Under the pieces are notes generated by a model. The model was not told the DNA's origin. It did not search any database and saw only the letters and a program-made list of their open reading frames with translations. The position numbers were made by a program, and so were the translations under genes. Positions 56,185 to 64,000 of a stretch of DNA of 64,000 bases are shown here, in pieces (position 1 is the first letter of the stretch; every line of letters begins with the position of its first letter). The DNA is from Mesorhizobium carmichaelinearum (GTDB taxonomy: Bacteria; Pseudomonadota; Alphaproteobacteria; Rhizobiales; Rhizobiaceae), in assembly GCF_900199455.1 (NCBI RefSeq), contig NZ_FZQR01000003.1, positions 496,001 to 560,000 of the forward strand. Reading direction: 5' to 3'.

Positions 56185-57976
56185 CGCTTCGGCATGGGCT
56201 CGACAGGGCACGGCGCCCGACGGCACCGGCTTCATCCGCGCCGGATCGGGCACGCCGGTGCTGTTCATCCACGGCGTCGGCATGAACGCAGCGATCTGGC
56301 AGCCGCAGATCGAGCGCATGGCCGACAGCTTCGACGTCATCGCCATCGACATGCTCGGCCACGGCCAGTCGCCATTGCCGCCGCAGCATCCGGAGCTGGC
56401 CGACTATGCCGATCAGGCCATTCGTCTGCTCGATCATCTCGGCCTCGCCCAGGTGTCCGTCGTCGGCCATTCGATGGGCGCGCTCGTTGCCCAGGAATTG
56501 GCCTTGCGTGCACCGGAGCGCGTCCGCCGCATCGTCTCCCTCAATGCCGTGTTCCGGCGCCCGCCTGAATTGGCCAAGGCCGTCCACGAGCGAGCGGCGG
56601 CCCTCAACGGCCACAGCGACGCTGCCGGCTCGGCACAGACCATCGCGCGCTGGTTCGGCGATCCGGTGCAGGCCGATCTGGAAACGGCAGCGCAGAAGAC
56701 GGCATCCGCACTGAGCGCGGTCGACCCGGAAGGCTATGCCCGCACCTATCGTCTGTTCGCTCGTGCCGACGGCGATCATGCCGACCGCCTGCCGACGCTG
56801 GCCGTACCGGCCCTGTTCATGACCGGCTCCGAGGACAAGAATTCTTCGCCGGCAATGTCGGCCGCTATGGCACGCTTGGCGCCGCGCGGTCGCTGCACGG
56901 TGCTGCCTGGCGAGAGGCACATGATGGCGGTGGCGGCACCGGACCTCACCACGCGCCATATCGTTGACTTCCTCGCAGAGGACGAAGCGGCCGAACAAGA
57001 CGGCACTGCGAAGACCAATACCGGGTTCGACAGCGGCGAGTTCCGCCGTGCGCTTGGCTCCTTCCTCACCGGCGTCACCATCGTCACCACGATCGGCCCC
57101 GAAGGCGAGCCGCGCGGCTTCACCGCCAACTCCTTCACCTCTGTCTCGCTCGATCCGCCGCTGGTGCTGGTCTGCATCGCCCACAAGGCGCTTGGCCATC
57201 CCGTCTTCGCGACCTCGAAAAGCTTCGCCATCAACGTCCTCAACGAGGGTCAGAAGGCGGCGTCCGGCATCTTTGCCTCGAAAGCCGCCGACAAGTTCGC
57301 TTCCGTGGCCTGGCGGCCGGGACGCACCGGCAGCCCCGTGCTGGACGGTTCCGTCGCATGCTTCGACTGCGACATGGAGCGGCTGGTCGAGGCCGGCGAT
57401 CATTCGATCCTCATCGGCCGCGTCCGCGATTTCGAGCACAATTCCGCGCAGCCGCTCGGCTATTGCCGCGGCGCCTATGTCGCGCCCGGCCTCAGCCAGG
57501 ACGCGCTGGCCGCCACGCAGCCCGGCACCGACGTCGGCGCCATCCTCGAAAATGGCGGCCGGATCCTGTTCCTGGAGACAGCGGACGGTTTCGAACTGCC
57601 GCGCGGCCGGGGATTGGGCTCGGCCGGGGATGGCAAAAGCCTGCGAGGCCTGCTTGCGGCGAAGGCCATCGAGGCCCAACTCGGCTTCCTGTTCGCCGTC
57701 TGGGACGACGCCGGATCTGTTTCACGCACGCATGTCTATTATCGCGGCACGTTCGACGTGCCCGCTTCCAGCGATCGCGGCATCAGGCTGATCGAGATCG
57801 ACGCGATCGAAGGATTGAAGATCGCCGATCCGGCGATCCGCTCCATGCTCGCGCGCTATATCAGGGAATGCTCGGTGGACGCATTCGGCGTCTATGTCGG
57901 CAACGATGTCGAAGGCGAGGTCCGGCCGCTCGCCAGGGCCGGTGCTTCCGCCGTCAATACAGGTGACCAGGGATGA
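56177..57976 (+). CDS. Alpha/beta hydrolase fused to flavin reductase with an extra C-terminal domain
   Basis: A 599-residue three-part protein. Residues 1-270 are an alpha/beta hydrolase with nucleophile Ser99 (GHSMG), Asp220 and His248. Residues about 285-450 are an FMN-dependent flavin reductase (FRRALGSFLTGVTIVTT; FTANSFTSVSLDPPLVLVC). Residues about 450-599 form a further domain of unclear family, with some Nudix-like character but no Nudix box that I can see. The reductase would feed reduced flavin to the monooxygenase gene that overlaps its stop. The hydrolase would then cleave an ester or amide in the same pathway. The fusion is unusual. Confidence 0.88.
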   Translation: MADASAWARQGTAPDGTGFIRAGSGTPVLFIHGVGMNAAIWQPQIERMADSFDVIAIDMLGHGQSPLPPQHPELADYADQAIRLLDHLGLAQVSVVGHSMGALVAQELALRAPERVRRIVSLNAVFRRPPELAKAVHERAAALNGHSDAAGSAQTIARWFGDPVQADLETAAQKTASALSAVDPEGYARTYRLFARADGDHADRLPTLAVPALFMTGSEDKNSSPAMSAAMARLAPRGRCTVLPGERHMMAVAAPDLTTRHIVDFLAEDEAAEQDGTAKTNTGFDSGEFRRALGSFLTGVTIVTTIGPEGEPRGFTANSFTSVSLDPPLVLVCIAHKALGHPVFATSKSFAINVLNEGQKAASGIFASKAADKFASVAWRPGRTGSPVLDGSVACFDCDMERLVEAGDHSILIGRVRDFEHNSAQPLGYCRGAYVAPGLSQDALAATQPGTDVGAILENGGRILFLETADGFELPRGRGLGSAGDGKSLRGLLAAKAIEAQLGFLFAVWDDAGSVSRTHVYYRGTFDVPASSDRGIRLIEIDAIEGLKIADPAIRSMLARYIRECSVDAFGVYVGNDVEGEVRPLARAGASAVNTGDQG

Positions 57977-59010
57977 AATTCTCGCTCTTCGTACACATGG
58001 AACGGTCGGACTTGGCCAAACCGCATTCCGAGCTTGTGACCGAGCTCGAAGAACTGGTCCTGATGGCCGAAGAAGCTGGCTTCGAGACGGCCTGGATCGG
58101 CGAGCATCACGGCATGGAATTCACCATCTCGCCGAACCCTTTCATCAACATCGCCTATCTCGCGGCCAAGACCAGCCGCATCCGGCTCGGCACCGGAACC
58201 GTGATTGCGCCCTTCTGGCATCCGATCAAGCTCGCCGGTGAAGCGGCGATGGCCGACGTCATCAGTGGCGGTCGGCTCGACATCGGCATCGCGCGCGGTG
58301 CCTACAGCTATGAATATCAACGCATCTTTCCCGGCCTCGACGCCTGGGGCGCCGGCCAGCGCATGCGCGAGATCATACCGGCGATCCGCGGCCTCTGGGA
58401 CGGCGACTTCGAACTCTCCGGCGAGTTCTGGCAATTCCCCGCCACCACCTCCTCGCCCAAGCCGCTGCAGAAACCCTACCCGCCGATCTGGGTGGCGGCC
58501 CGCGACCCGAATTCGCACGATTTTGCCGTCGCCAATGGCTGCAAGGTCCAGGTGACGCCGCTGGCGTCCGGCGATGACGAGGTGACGAGCCTGATGCAGC
58601 GCTTCAACACCGCCTGCGCCGCGCACCCGGAGATCGAACGGCCCGAAATCATGCTTCTGATGCACACATTCGTCGCCGAGGACGCGGCCGACGCCGATCG
58701 CCTCACGCAGGACCTGTCGACTTTCTATTGCCAGTTCGGCGCCTGGTTCCAAAACAAGAAGCCGGTGCATCAAGGCATATTGGAGCCGCTGACGGCGGAC
58801 GAGATCGCGGCCATGCCGCAATATGCGCCGGACAAGATCAGGCAGAATCTGGTGATCGGCGAGGCCAATGAGGTCATCGCCCGGCTGAAGGCCTATGAGG
58901 CGCTCGGCTACGACCAGTATTCGATTTGGATCGACAGCGGGCTTTCGCACGAGCGCAAGAAAAAATCGCTGCAACTGTTCATCGACCGGGTGATGCCGGC
59001 CTTTCTCTGA
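57973..59010 (+). CDS. Luciferase-like (LLM class) flavin-dependent monooxygenase
   Basis: A 345-residue TIM-barrel monooxygenase of the bacterial luciferase family. It has ETAWIGEHHGMEFTI near the start, the LAAKTSRIRLGTGTVIAPFWHP strand, ISGGRLDIGIARGAY and the C-terminal IGEANEVIARLKAYEALGYDQ. It uses reduced FMN and oxygen, most likely supplied by the reductase domain encoded immediately upstream (4-bp overlap). The substrate is unknown. The family includes enzymes for amines, nitriloacetate and pyrimidine-like rings. Confidence 0.92.
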   Translation: MKFSLFVHMERSDLAKPHSELVTELEELVLMAEEAGFETAWIGEHHGMEFTISPNPFINIAYLAAKTSRIRLGTGTVIAPFWHPIKLAGEAAMADVISGGRLDIGIARGAYSYEYQRIFPGLDAWGAGQRMREIIPAIRGLWDGDFELSGEFWQFPATTSSPKPLQKPYPPIWVAARDPNSHDFAVANGCKVQVTPLASGDDEVTSLMQRFNTACAAHPEIERPEIMLLMHTFVAEDAADADRLTQDLSTFYCQFGAWFQNKKPVHQGILEPLTADEIAAMPQYAPDKIRQNLVIGEANEVIARLKAYEALGYDQYSIWIDSGLSHERKKKSLQLFIDRVMPAFL

Positions 59011-59035
59011 TCGCGAGCCCTTGACTGACCAGCCA

Positions 59036-60505
59036 ATGACCGACGCCCTCTTCAGGAACTTCATCGACGGCCGCTTCGACGAGCCATCCGCCACGTTCGA
59101 CAGTGTCGACCCGTCGACCGGCGCGGCCTGGGCGAAGATGCCGGCGGCGAGCGAAGCCGATGTCGACCGTGCCGTCGAGGCTGCGCACCGCGCGTTGCGC
59201 TCGGGCCCGTGGCGGACGATGACAGCCACGGCGCGTGGAAAGCTGCTGGTCAAGCTCGGCGACCTCGTCGCCGCCAATGCCGAGCGCCTGGCCGAACTCG
59301 AGACGCGCGACACCGGCAAGATCATCCGCGAGACCCGCGCCCAGATCGCCTATGTCGGCGACTACTACCGCTATTATGGCGGGCTCGCCGACAAGCACGA
59401 AGGCGCGCATGTGCCGATCGACAAGCCCGATCTCGATGTCACCATCCGTCGCGAGCCGATCGGCGTCGTTGCCGCCGTGGTGCCGTGGAATTCGCAGCTC
59501 TTCCTCTCGGCCGTCAAGCTCGGTCCGGCGCTCGCCGCCGGCTGCACCATCGTGCTCAAGGCCTCCGAGGATGGCCCGGCCCCGCTGCTCGCCTTTGCCG
59601 AACTCGTCCAGGAGGCCGGCTTTCCCTCAGGCGTCGTCAACATCCTCACCGGCTTCGGCCAGGAATGCGGCCAGCGCCTGACCAGCCACAGGCTGGTCTC
59701 GCGCGTCGCCTTCACCGGCGGTTCGTCGACAGCGCGCGCCATCGTCAGGAACACGGCGGAGAACCTTGCCCACACCACGCTCGAACTCGGCGGCAAAAGC
59801 CCGGTCGTCGTCTTTGCCGATGCCGATCTCGACAGCGCCGCCAACGCGGTCGTCGCCGGTATTTTCGCGGCGACCGGCCAGAGCTGCGTCGCTGGATCGC
59901 GGCTGCTGGTCGAGCGTTCGGTGAAGGATGAATTCCTTGGCAGGCTGAAGCGCAAAGCCGAGGCGATCCGCATCGGCGATCCGCAGGACCCGGCGACCGA
60001 AATGGGTCCGCTCGCCACGCTGCGGCAACGTGACTGGATCGAGAAGGTGGTCGCGGAAAGCCTCGCCGCGGGTGGCATGCTGGTCACCGGCGGAACACGG
60101 CCGGCCGGCAGTGGCTTCTATTACGCACCAACCATCATCGACGCCGGCGGCAGCGATCTGCCCTGCGTGCGCGAGGAATTGTTCGGACCGGTGCTCAGCG
60201 TGCTTGCCTTCGACACCGAAGCGCAAGCGCTGGCACTCGCCAACGACACGCCCTTCGGCCTGGCTTCCGGCGTCTTCACCAGCAATCTCGGCAAGGCCCA
60301 CCGCATGGCGCGCGACATCCATGCCGGCGTCGTCTGGGTCAACACCTATCGCGCCGTATCGCCGCTCGTTCCCTTCGGCGGCTACGGCCTGTCGGGCCTC
60401 GGCCGCGAAGGCGGGCTCGACGCCATCAGAGACTACACACGCTCGAAATCCGTCTGGATCAACACTTCGGACGAGCCGATCCCCGATCCCTTCGTCATGC
60501 GCTGA
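59036..60505 (+). CDS. Aldehyde dehydrogenase
   Basis: A 489-residue NAD(P)-dependent aldehyde dehydrogenase. Catalytic Cys lies in ATGQSCVAGSRLL and the general-base Glu in TLELGGKSP. The motif VPWNSQLFLSAVKLGPALAAGC is typical of the betaine/gamma-aminobutyraldehyde group. ATG 59036 is used; a TTG at 59021 would add five residues. It should oxidise an aldehyde released by the monooxygenase. Its 25-bp distance from that gene suggests one transcript. Confidence 0.92.
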   Translation: MTDALFRNFIDGRFDEPSATFDSVDPSTGAAWAKMPAASEADVDRAVEAAHRALRSGPWRTMTATARGKLLVKLGDLVAANAERLAELETRDTGKIIRETRAQIAYVGDYYRYYGGLADKHEGAHVPIDKPDLDVTIRREPIGVVAAVVPWNSQLFLSAVKLGPALAAGCTIVLKASEDGPAPLLAFAELVQEAGFPSGVVNILTGFGQECGQRLTSHRLVSRVAFTGGSSTARAIVRNTAENLAHTTLELGGKSPVVVFADADLDSAANAVVAGIFAATGQSCVAGSRLLVERSVKDEFLGRLKRKAEAIRIGDPQDPATEMGPLATLRQRDWIEKVVAESLAAGGMLVTGGTRPAGSGFYYAPTIIDAGGSDLPCVREELFGPVLSVLAFDTEAQALALANDTPFGLASGVFTSNLGKAHRMARDIHAGVVWVNTYRAVSPLVPFGGYGLSGLGREGGLDAIRDYTRSKSVWINTSDEPIPDPFVMR

Positions 60506-60564
60506 GAACCGCGGGACGCAGGTGCACTGAGAAAAACAAGAACAGACCAACAGAGGAGAATGAC

Positions 60565-61569
60565 ATGAAACTGATTTTGACCGGCCTGCTGGCCGGGCTG
60601 CTCGCAGCGACCGCCGCCAAGGCCGATGAAATGGCGTTCACCAGCTGGGGCGGCACCACGCAGGAGGCGCAGACCAAATCCTGGGCGGCCCCCTTCGAAG
60701 CCAGCTCCGGCATCAAGGTGCTGCAGGATGGGCCGACCGACTACGGCAAGCTCAAGGCCATGGTCGACGCCGGCAACGTCACCTGGGATGTCGTCGACGT
60801 GGAAATGGATTTCGCCATAAAGGCTGCCAAGGACGGGCTGCTGGAGCCGATCGACTATGCGGTCGTACCCAAGGCCGATCTCGACCCGCGCTTCAGCAAT
60901 GAGCATGCCGTCGGCAGCTTCTATTATTCCTTCGTGCTCGCCTGGAACAAGGGCGCCGTCCCGGGCGAACCGACCGGCTGGGCCGACATGTTCGACACCA
61001 AGAAATTTCCCGGCAAGCGGACCTTCTACAAATGGTCAGCACCCGGCGTCATCGAAATCGCGCTGCTCGCCGACGGCGTGCCGGCGGACAAACTCTATCC
61101 GCTCGACCTCGACCGTGCCTTCAAGAAACTCGACACCATCAAGTCCGATATCGTCTGGTGGGGCGGCGGTGCCGAGTCGCAGCAGCTGATTGCTTCCGGC
61201 GAGGCCGCCTTCGGCCAGCTGTGGAACGGGCGTGTCTTCGCCCTGCAGCAGGATGGCACCGATGTCGGCGTCGCCTGGAACCAGAACCTCACCGCCGCCG
61301 ACGTGCTCGTCGTGCCGAAGGGCGCGAAGAACAAGGGCAGTGCAATGAAGTTCCTCGCCGCCGCCACAAGCCCGACCGGTCAGGCGAAATTCGCCGAGGC
61401 AAGCGGCTATGCCCCCATCAACACCAAGGCCAAGGCGGAGATGCCGGCTGATGCCGTCAAGGCCCTGCCCGATGCCCATGTCGATGGCCAGATCAATCTC
61501 GACATGAACTACTGGGCCGAGCATCGCGACGAGATCGCCACGCGCTGGTATGCCTGGCAGACCAAGTAG
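60565..61569 (+). CDS. PotD-type polyamine/small-molecule ABC binding protein
   Basis: A 334-residue family 1 binding protein of the spermidine/putrescine and related group. The signal peptide (KLILTGLLAGLLAATAAKA|DEM) is followed by FTSWGGTTQEAQTKSW, VDVEMDFAIKAAKDGLLEPIDY and the central SFYYSFVLAWNKGAV. GAGGAG precedes ATG 60565. It is the first of four transporter genes behind the oxygenase genes and likely brings in the pathway substrate. Confidence 0.92.
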   Translation: MKLILTGLLAGLLAATAAKADEMAFTSWGGTTQEAQTKSWAAPFEASSGIKVLQDGPTDYGKLKAMVDAGNVTWDVVDVEMDFAIKAAKDGLLEPIDYAVVPKADLDPRFSNEHAVGSFYYSFVLAWNKGAVPGEPTGWADMFDTKKFPGKRTFYKWSAPGVIEIALLADGVPADKLYPLDLDRAFKKLDTIKSDIVWWGGGAESQQLIASGEAAFGQLWNGRVFALQQDGTDVGVAWNQNLTAADVLVVPKGAKNKGSAMKFLAAATSPTGQAKFAEASGYAPINTKAKAEMPADAVKALPDAHVDGQINLDMNYWAEHRDEIATRWYAWQTK

Positions 61570-61584
61570 CACCGTTGCAGACCG

Positions 61585-61609
61585 ACGGGGCGCGGCTTGC
61601 GCGCCCCGT
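61585..61609 (+). other. Stem-loop behind the PotD-type gene
   Basis: A perfect 10-bp stem (61585-61594 with 61600-61609) with loop GCTTG starts 15 nt after the stop. Only three T follow, so read-through into the permease gene is expected. Confidence 0.7.
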
Positions 61610-61628
61610 TTCGAGACAGGACCGCTCG

Positions 61629-62489
61629 ATGCAGGGAAGTTCCTTTAGACGCAGCTCGATTGCCGGCCTGCCAGCCGGCAGCGGCAGCGCCTTGCCGGCC
61701 CTTCTCCTGGTCGGCCTGTTCTTTATCGTGCCGGTGGTCGCTTTGCTGTTGCGCAGCGTCACCGATCCCGAACCGGGCTTGCAGAATTACGCCGCGCTGT
61801 TCGGCAGCGGCACCTATGTGCGGGTGTTCCTCAACACCTTCCTGGTCGCATCGGTCGTCACCGCGGTCACCATTGTGGTGGCTTTTCCCGTAGCCTGGAT
61901 GCTGGCGATCATGCCGCCCGCCCTGGGCTCGATCGTCTTCGGCATCATCATCCTGTCGATGTGGACGAACCTTCTCACCCGCACCTATGCGTGGATGGTG
62001 CTGCTGCAGCGCACCGGCGTCATCAACCGGGCGCTCATGGCACTCGGTATCATCCATGAGCCGCTGCCGCTCATCAACAATCTGGCCGGCGTCACCATCG
62101 GCATGGTCTACATCATGCTGCCCTTCATGATCCTGCCGCTGGTCGGCACGCTGAGGGCGATCGACCCGATGACGCTTCGCGCCGCGGCCCTTTGCGGCGC
62201 GAGCCCGTTCGAGGCCTTCCGCCGCATCCTGTTGCCGCTGTCGCTTCCCGGCATCGCCGCCGGAGGGCTGATGGTCTTCGTCATGTCGCTCGGCTACTTC
62301 GTCACGCCTGCCCTGCTCGGCGGCACATCCAACATGATGCTGGCCGAGATGATCGCGCAGACGGTGCAGTCATTGCTCAACTGGGGGCTCGGCAGTGCGG
62401 CCGCCTTCGTCCTGCTCGTCGTCACCATGGCGCTCTACGCGATCCAGCTCCGCCTGGTCGGCGCCAGCCGCGCTGGCGGAGGGATCTGA
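61629..62489 (+). CDS. PotB-type ABC transporter permease
   Basis: A 286-residue permease with six membrane segments and the EAA loop RAAALCGASPFEAFRRILLPLSLPG at about residues 180-204. ATG 61629 has ACAGGA 7 nt upstream; a TTG at 61575 lies in the stem-loop region and was not used. It pairs with the gene at 62491, which starts one base after its stop. Confidence 0.92.
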   Translation: MQGSSFRRSSIAGLPAGSGSALPALLLVGLFFIVPVVALLLRSVTDPEPGLQNYAALFGSGTYVRVFLNTFLVASVVTAVTIVVAFPVAWMLAIMPPALGSIVFGIIILSMWTNLLTRTYAWMVLLQRTGVINRALMALGIIHEPLPLINNLAGVTIGMVYIMLPFMILPLVGTLRAIDPMTLRAAALCGASPFEAFRRILLPLSLPGIAAGGLMVFVMSLGYFVTPALLGGTSNMMLAEMIAQTVQSLLNWGLGSAAAFVLLVVTMALYAIQLRLVGASRAGGGI

Positions 62490-62490
62490 G

Positions 62491-63291
62491 ATGCTGCTCG
62501 ATTACGACCGGCTCGGATGGCTGCGCGTGGCGCTTGTCGGCTTCACCGCGGCGGTCGCGGCTTTCCTTTTGCTGCCGGTAATCTTCATCGTGCTCCTCTC
62601 ATTCGGCTCATCGCACTGGCTGGCTTTCCCGCCGCCCGGCTGGACGCTGAAATGGTACCAGCAATTGCTGGCCGACCCGAGCTGGATCGATGCCGCGCTG
62701 ACCAGCGCCCGGATTGCCGCCATGGCCGCCATCCTCGCCGTCATCATCGGCCTGTTCGCCTCCTTCAGCCTGGTCAGGGGTGAGTTTCGCGGACGCCAAG
62801 TCCTGCGCGGGGTGCTGTTGACGCCGATGGTGCTGCCGGTCGTCGTGTTCGCCATCGCCATCTACGCCTTCTTCCTGCGCATCGGCCTCGCCGGCACCAC
62901 GGTCGGCTTCGTCATCGCCCACACCATCCTGGCGCTGCCCTTTGCCATCACCCCGATCACCGCGGTGCTCGAGGGTTTTGACAAATCCATCGAGGACGCG
63001 GCCATCGTTTGCGGCGCCAGCCCGCTGCAGGCACGGCTGAGGATCACCTTGCCGTCGATCAGGATCGGCATCTTCTCGGCGGCGATCTTCTCCTTCCTAG
63101 CCTCATGGGACGAGGTCGTGGTGGCGATCTTCATGGCGAGCCCGACCTTGCAGACCTTGCCGGTGAAGATCTGGGGCAGCCTGCGCGCCGACCTCAGCCC
63201 GGTCGTCGCCGCCGCCTCCAGCCTGCTCGTCGGCCTGACGCTTTGCCTGATGACCGTGACCGCACTCCTTCGCAGAAAATTGTCCAGATGA
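62491..63291 (+). CDS. PotC-type ABC transporter permease
   Basis: A 266-residue permease. The first helix is at about residues 10-36 and the EAA loop reads EDAAIVCGASPLQARLRITLPSIRIG at about 168-193. GAGGG lies about 8-10 nt before ATG 62491. The stop overlaps the ATPase start (ATGA). Confidence 0.92.
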   Translation: MLLDYDRLGWLRVALVGFTAAVAAFLLLPVIFIVLLSFGSSHWLAFPPPGWTLKWYQQLLADPSWIDAALTSARIAAMAAILAVIIGLFASFSLVRGEFRGRQVLRGVLLTPMVLPVVVFAIAIYAFFLRIGLAGTTVGFVIAHTILALPFAITPITAVLEGFDKSIEDAAIVCGASPLQARLRITLPSIRIGIFSAAIFSFLASWDEVVVAIFMASPTLQTLPVKIWGSLRADLSPVVAAASSLLVGLTLCLMTVTALLRRKLSR

Positions 63292-64000
63292 CCCGACCGT
63301 TCCTGTCCATACGCGCGGTGAGAAAGACGTTCGGCGCCTTCGTCGCCGTCCATGACGTCACCATCGATGTGCCCAAGGGCGAGTTCCTGACGTTCCTCGG
63401 CCCGTCGGGCTCCGGCAAGTCGACGACGCTCTACGCCATCGCCGGTTTCCAGGATCCGAGCTCGGGCGATGTGCTCCTAGAGGACAGGTCGCTGCTCTCG
63501 GTGCCATCGCACAAGCGCAACATCGGCATGGTCTTCCAGCGCTACACGCTGTTCCCGCATCTGAGCGTCGCCGAGAATGTCGCCTTTCCGCTGCGCGTGC
63601 GCCGCCGGTCCGACGGCGAGGTCAAGCGCAAGGTCGCCGATATGCTGGCGCTGGTGCGTCTCGAAAACTTCGCCGACCGTTTTCCGGGCGCGCTGTCGGG
63701 CGGCCAGCAGCAGCGCGTGGCGCTTGCCCGCGCGCTCGCCTACGACCCGCCGATCCTCCTGATGGACGAGCCGCTATCGGCACTCGACAAGAAGCTGCGC
63801 CAGGAGATCCAGGCCGAGATCCGCCGTATCCACCGCGAGACCGGCGTCACCATCCTCTATGTCACGCACGACCAGGAGGAGGCGCTGCACCTTTCGGATC
63901 GCATCGCTCTGTTCAGGGAAGGCCGCATCGAACAGATCGGCACCGGCGAGGATCTTTATCTCAGGCCAGCGAGCGAGTTCGTTGCCGGCTTCATCGGCAA
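63288..64000 (+). CDS. PotA-type ABC transporter ATPase, N-terminal part
   Basis: The gene starts at ATG 63288 and runs off the window after about 237 residues. Walker A GPSGSGKST, Q-loop MVFQRYTLFPH, signature [15 protein letters not shown], Walker B ILLMDEPLSALD and His-loop YVTHDQEEAL are all present, followed by the start of the linker to a TOBE domain (ASEFVAGFIG). It energises import of the ligand bound by the protein encoded at 60565. The regulatory C-terminal domain is outside the window. Confidence 0.92.
   Translation, partial: MTRPFLSIRAVRKTFGAFVAVHDVTIDVPKGEFLTFLGPSGSGKSTTLYAIAGFQDPSSGDVLLEDRSLLSVPSHKRNIGMVFQRYTLFPHLSVAENVAFPLRVRRRSDGEVKRKVADMLALVRLENFADRFPGALSGGQQQRVALARALAYDPPILLMDEPLSALDKKLRQEIQAEIRRIHRETGVTILYVTHDQEEALHLSDRIALFREGRIEQIGTGEDLYLRPASEFVAGFIG

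Noticed and set aside
1..64000. Genomic island or prophage
   Set aside because: No integrase, transposase, tRNA target or flanking direct repeats were seen, and base composition and gene style look even across the window.

Overview
The window is high-GC DNA from an alphaproteobacterium of the Rhizobiales, most probably a Mesorhizobium. The reasons are the gene style (many ABC transporters with dedicated catabolic enzymes and 4-bp ATGA/GTGA gene overlaps), a FosX-type glyoxalase embedded in a phn operon (an arrangement known from Mesorhizobium loti), and short palindromic repeats of rhizobial type. I see no rRNA, tRNA, CRISPR array, integrase or transposase. The genus call is inference; no database was searched.

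Layout. 1-4028: end of a sugar-binding protein gene, its CUT2 ATPase and permease, and a zinc alcohol dehydrogenase. 4044-16585: a phosphonate (C-P lyase) region with repressor phnF divergent from phnGHI-fosX-phnJKL-acetyltransferase, then a secreted hypothetical, a DUF1868 2H-phosphoesterase, and the transporter phnCDE1E2. Two Pho-box-like sites and one perfect palindrome point to PhoB and PhnF control. phnM, phnN and phnP are not in the window. 16822-24373: two divergent operons of sugar-phosphate isomerase/epimerases, a Gfo/Idh/MocA oxidoreductase, an enolase-superfamily dehydratase, a FadR-type GntR regulator and a D-2-hydroxyacid dehydrogenase. 24415-30748: singletons (secreted protein, amidase, GFA protein, MFS exporter, two tandem AraC paralogues, cupin).

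30753-36510 (minus): a CUT1 sugar/polyol transporter with two ATPases, two permeases, a 73-aa membrane protein and a binding protein, an architecture like the GlpVPQST glycerol system. 36869-40103: a TetR regulator divergent from a Tm-1-like protein, a PEP-hydrolase-family TIM barrel and a cupin. 40292-47812: an M24 peptidase divergent from a peptide-type ABC transporter whose first ATPase gene carries a genomic repeat in its reading frame, ending with an ATC-hydrolase-like gene. 47868-54780: a CUT2 sugar transporter, a SorC/DeoR regulator, a LacD-family aldolase and a ROK kinase fused to a P-loop kinase, linked by a near-identical 28-bp site upstream of both transcription units. 54787-64000: a GntR/FCD regulator divergent from an operon of an AA_synth protein, a hydrolase-flavin reductase fusion, a luciferase-like monooxygenase, an aldehyde dehydrogenase and a PotABCD-type ABC transporter that runs off the window.

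Six ABC importers are present. Behind five of the six binding-protein genes there is a stem-loop, and the sixth is followed by inverted-repeat elements. Such structures usually keep binding-protein expression above that of the membrane parts. TGGTNNNACCA palindromes at three loci suggest a shared or related FadR-type regulon.
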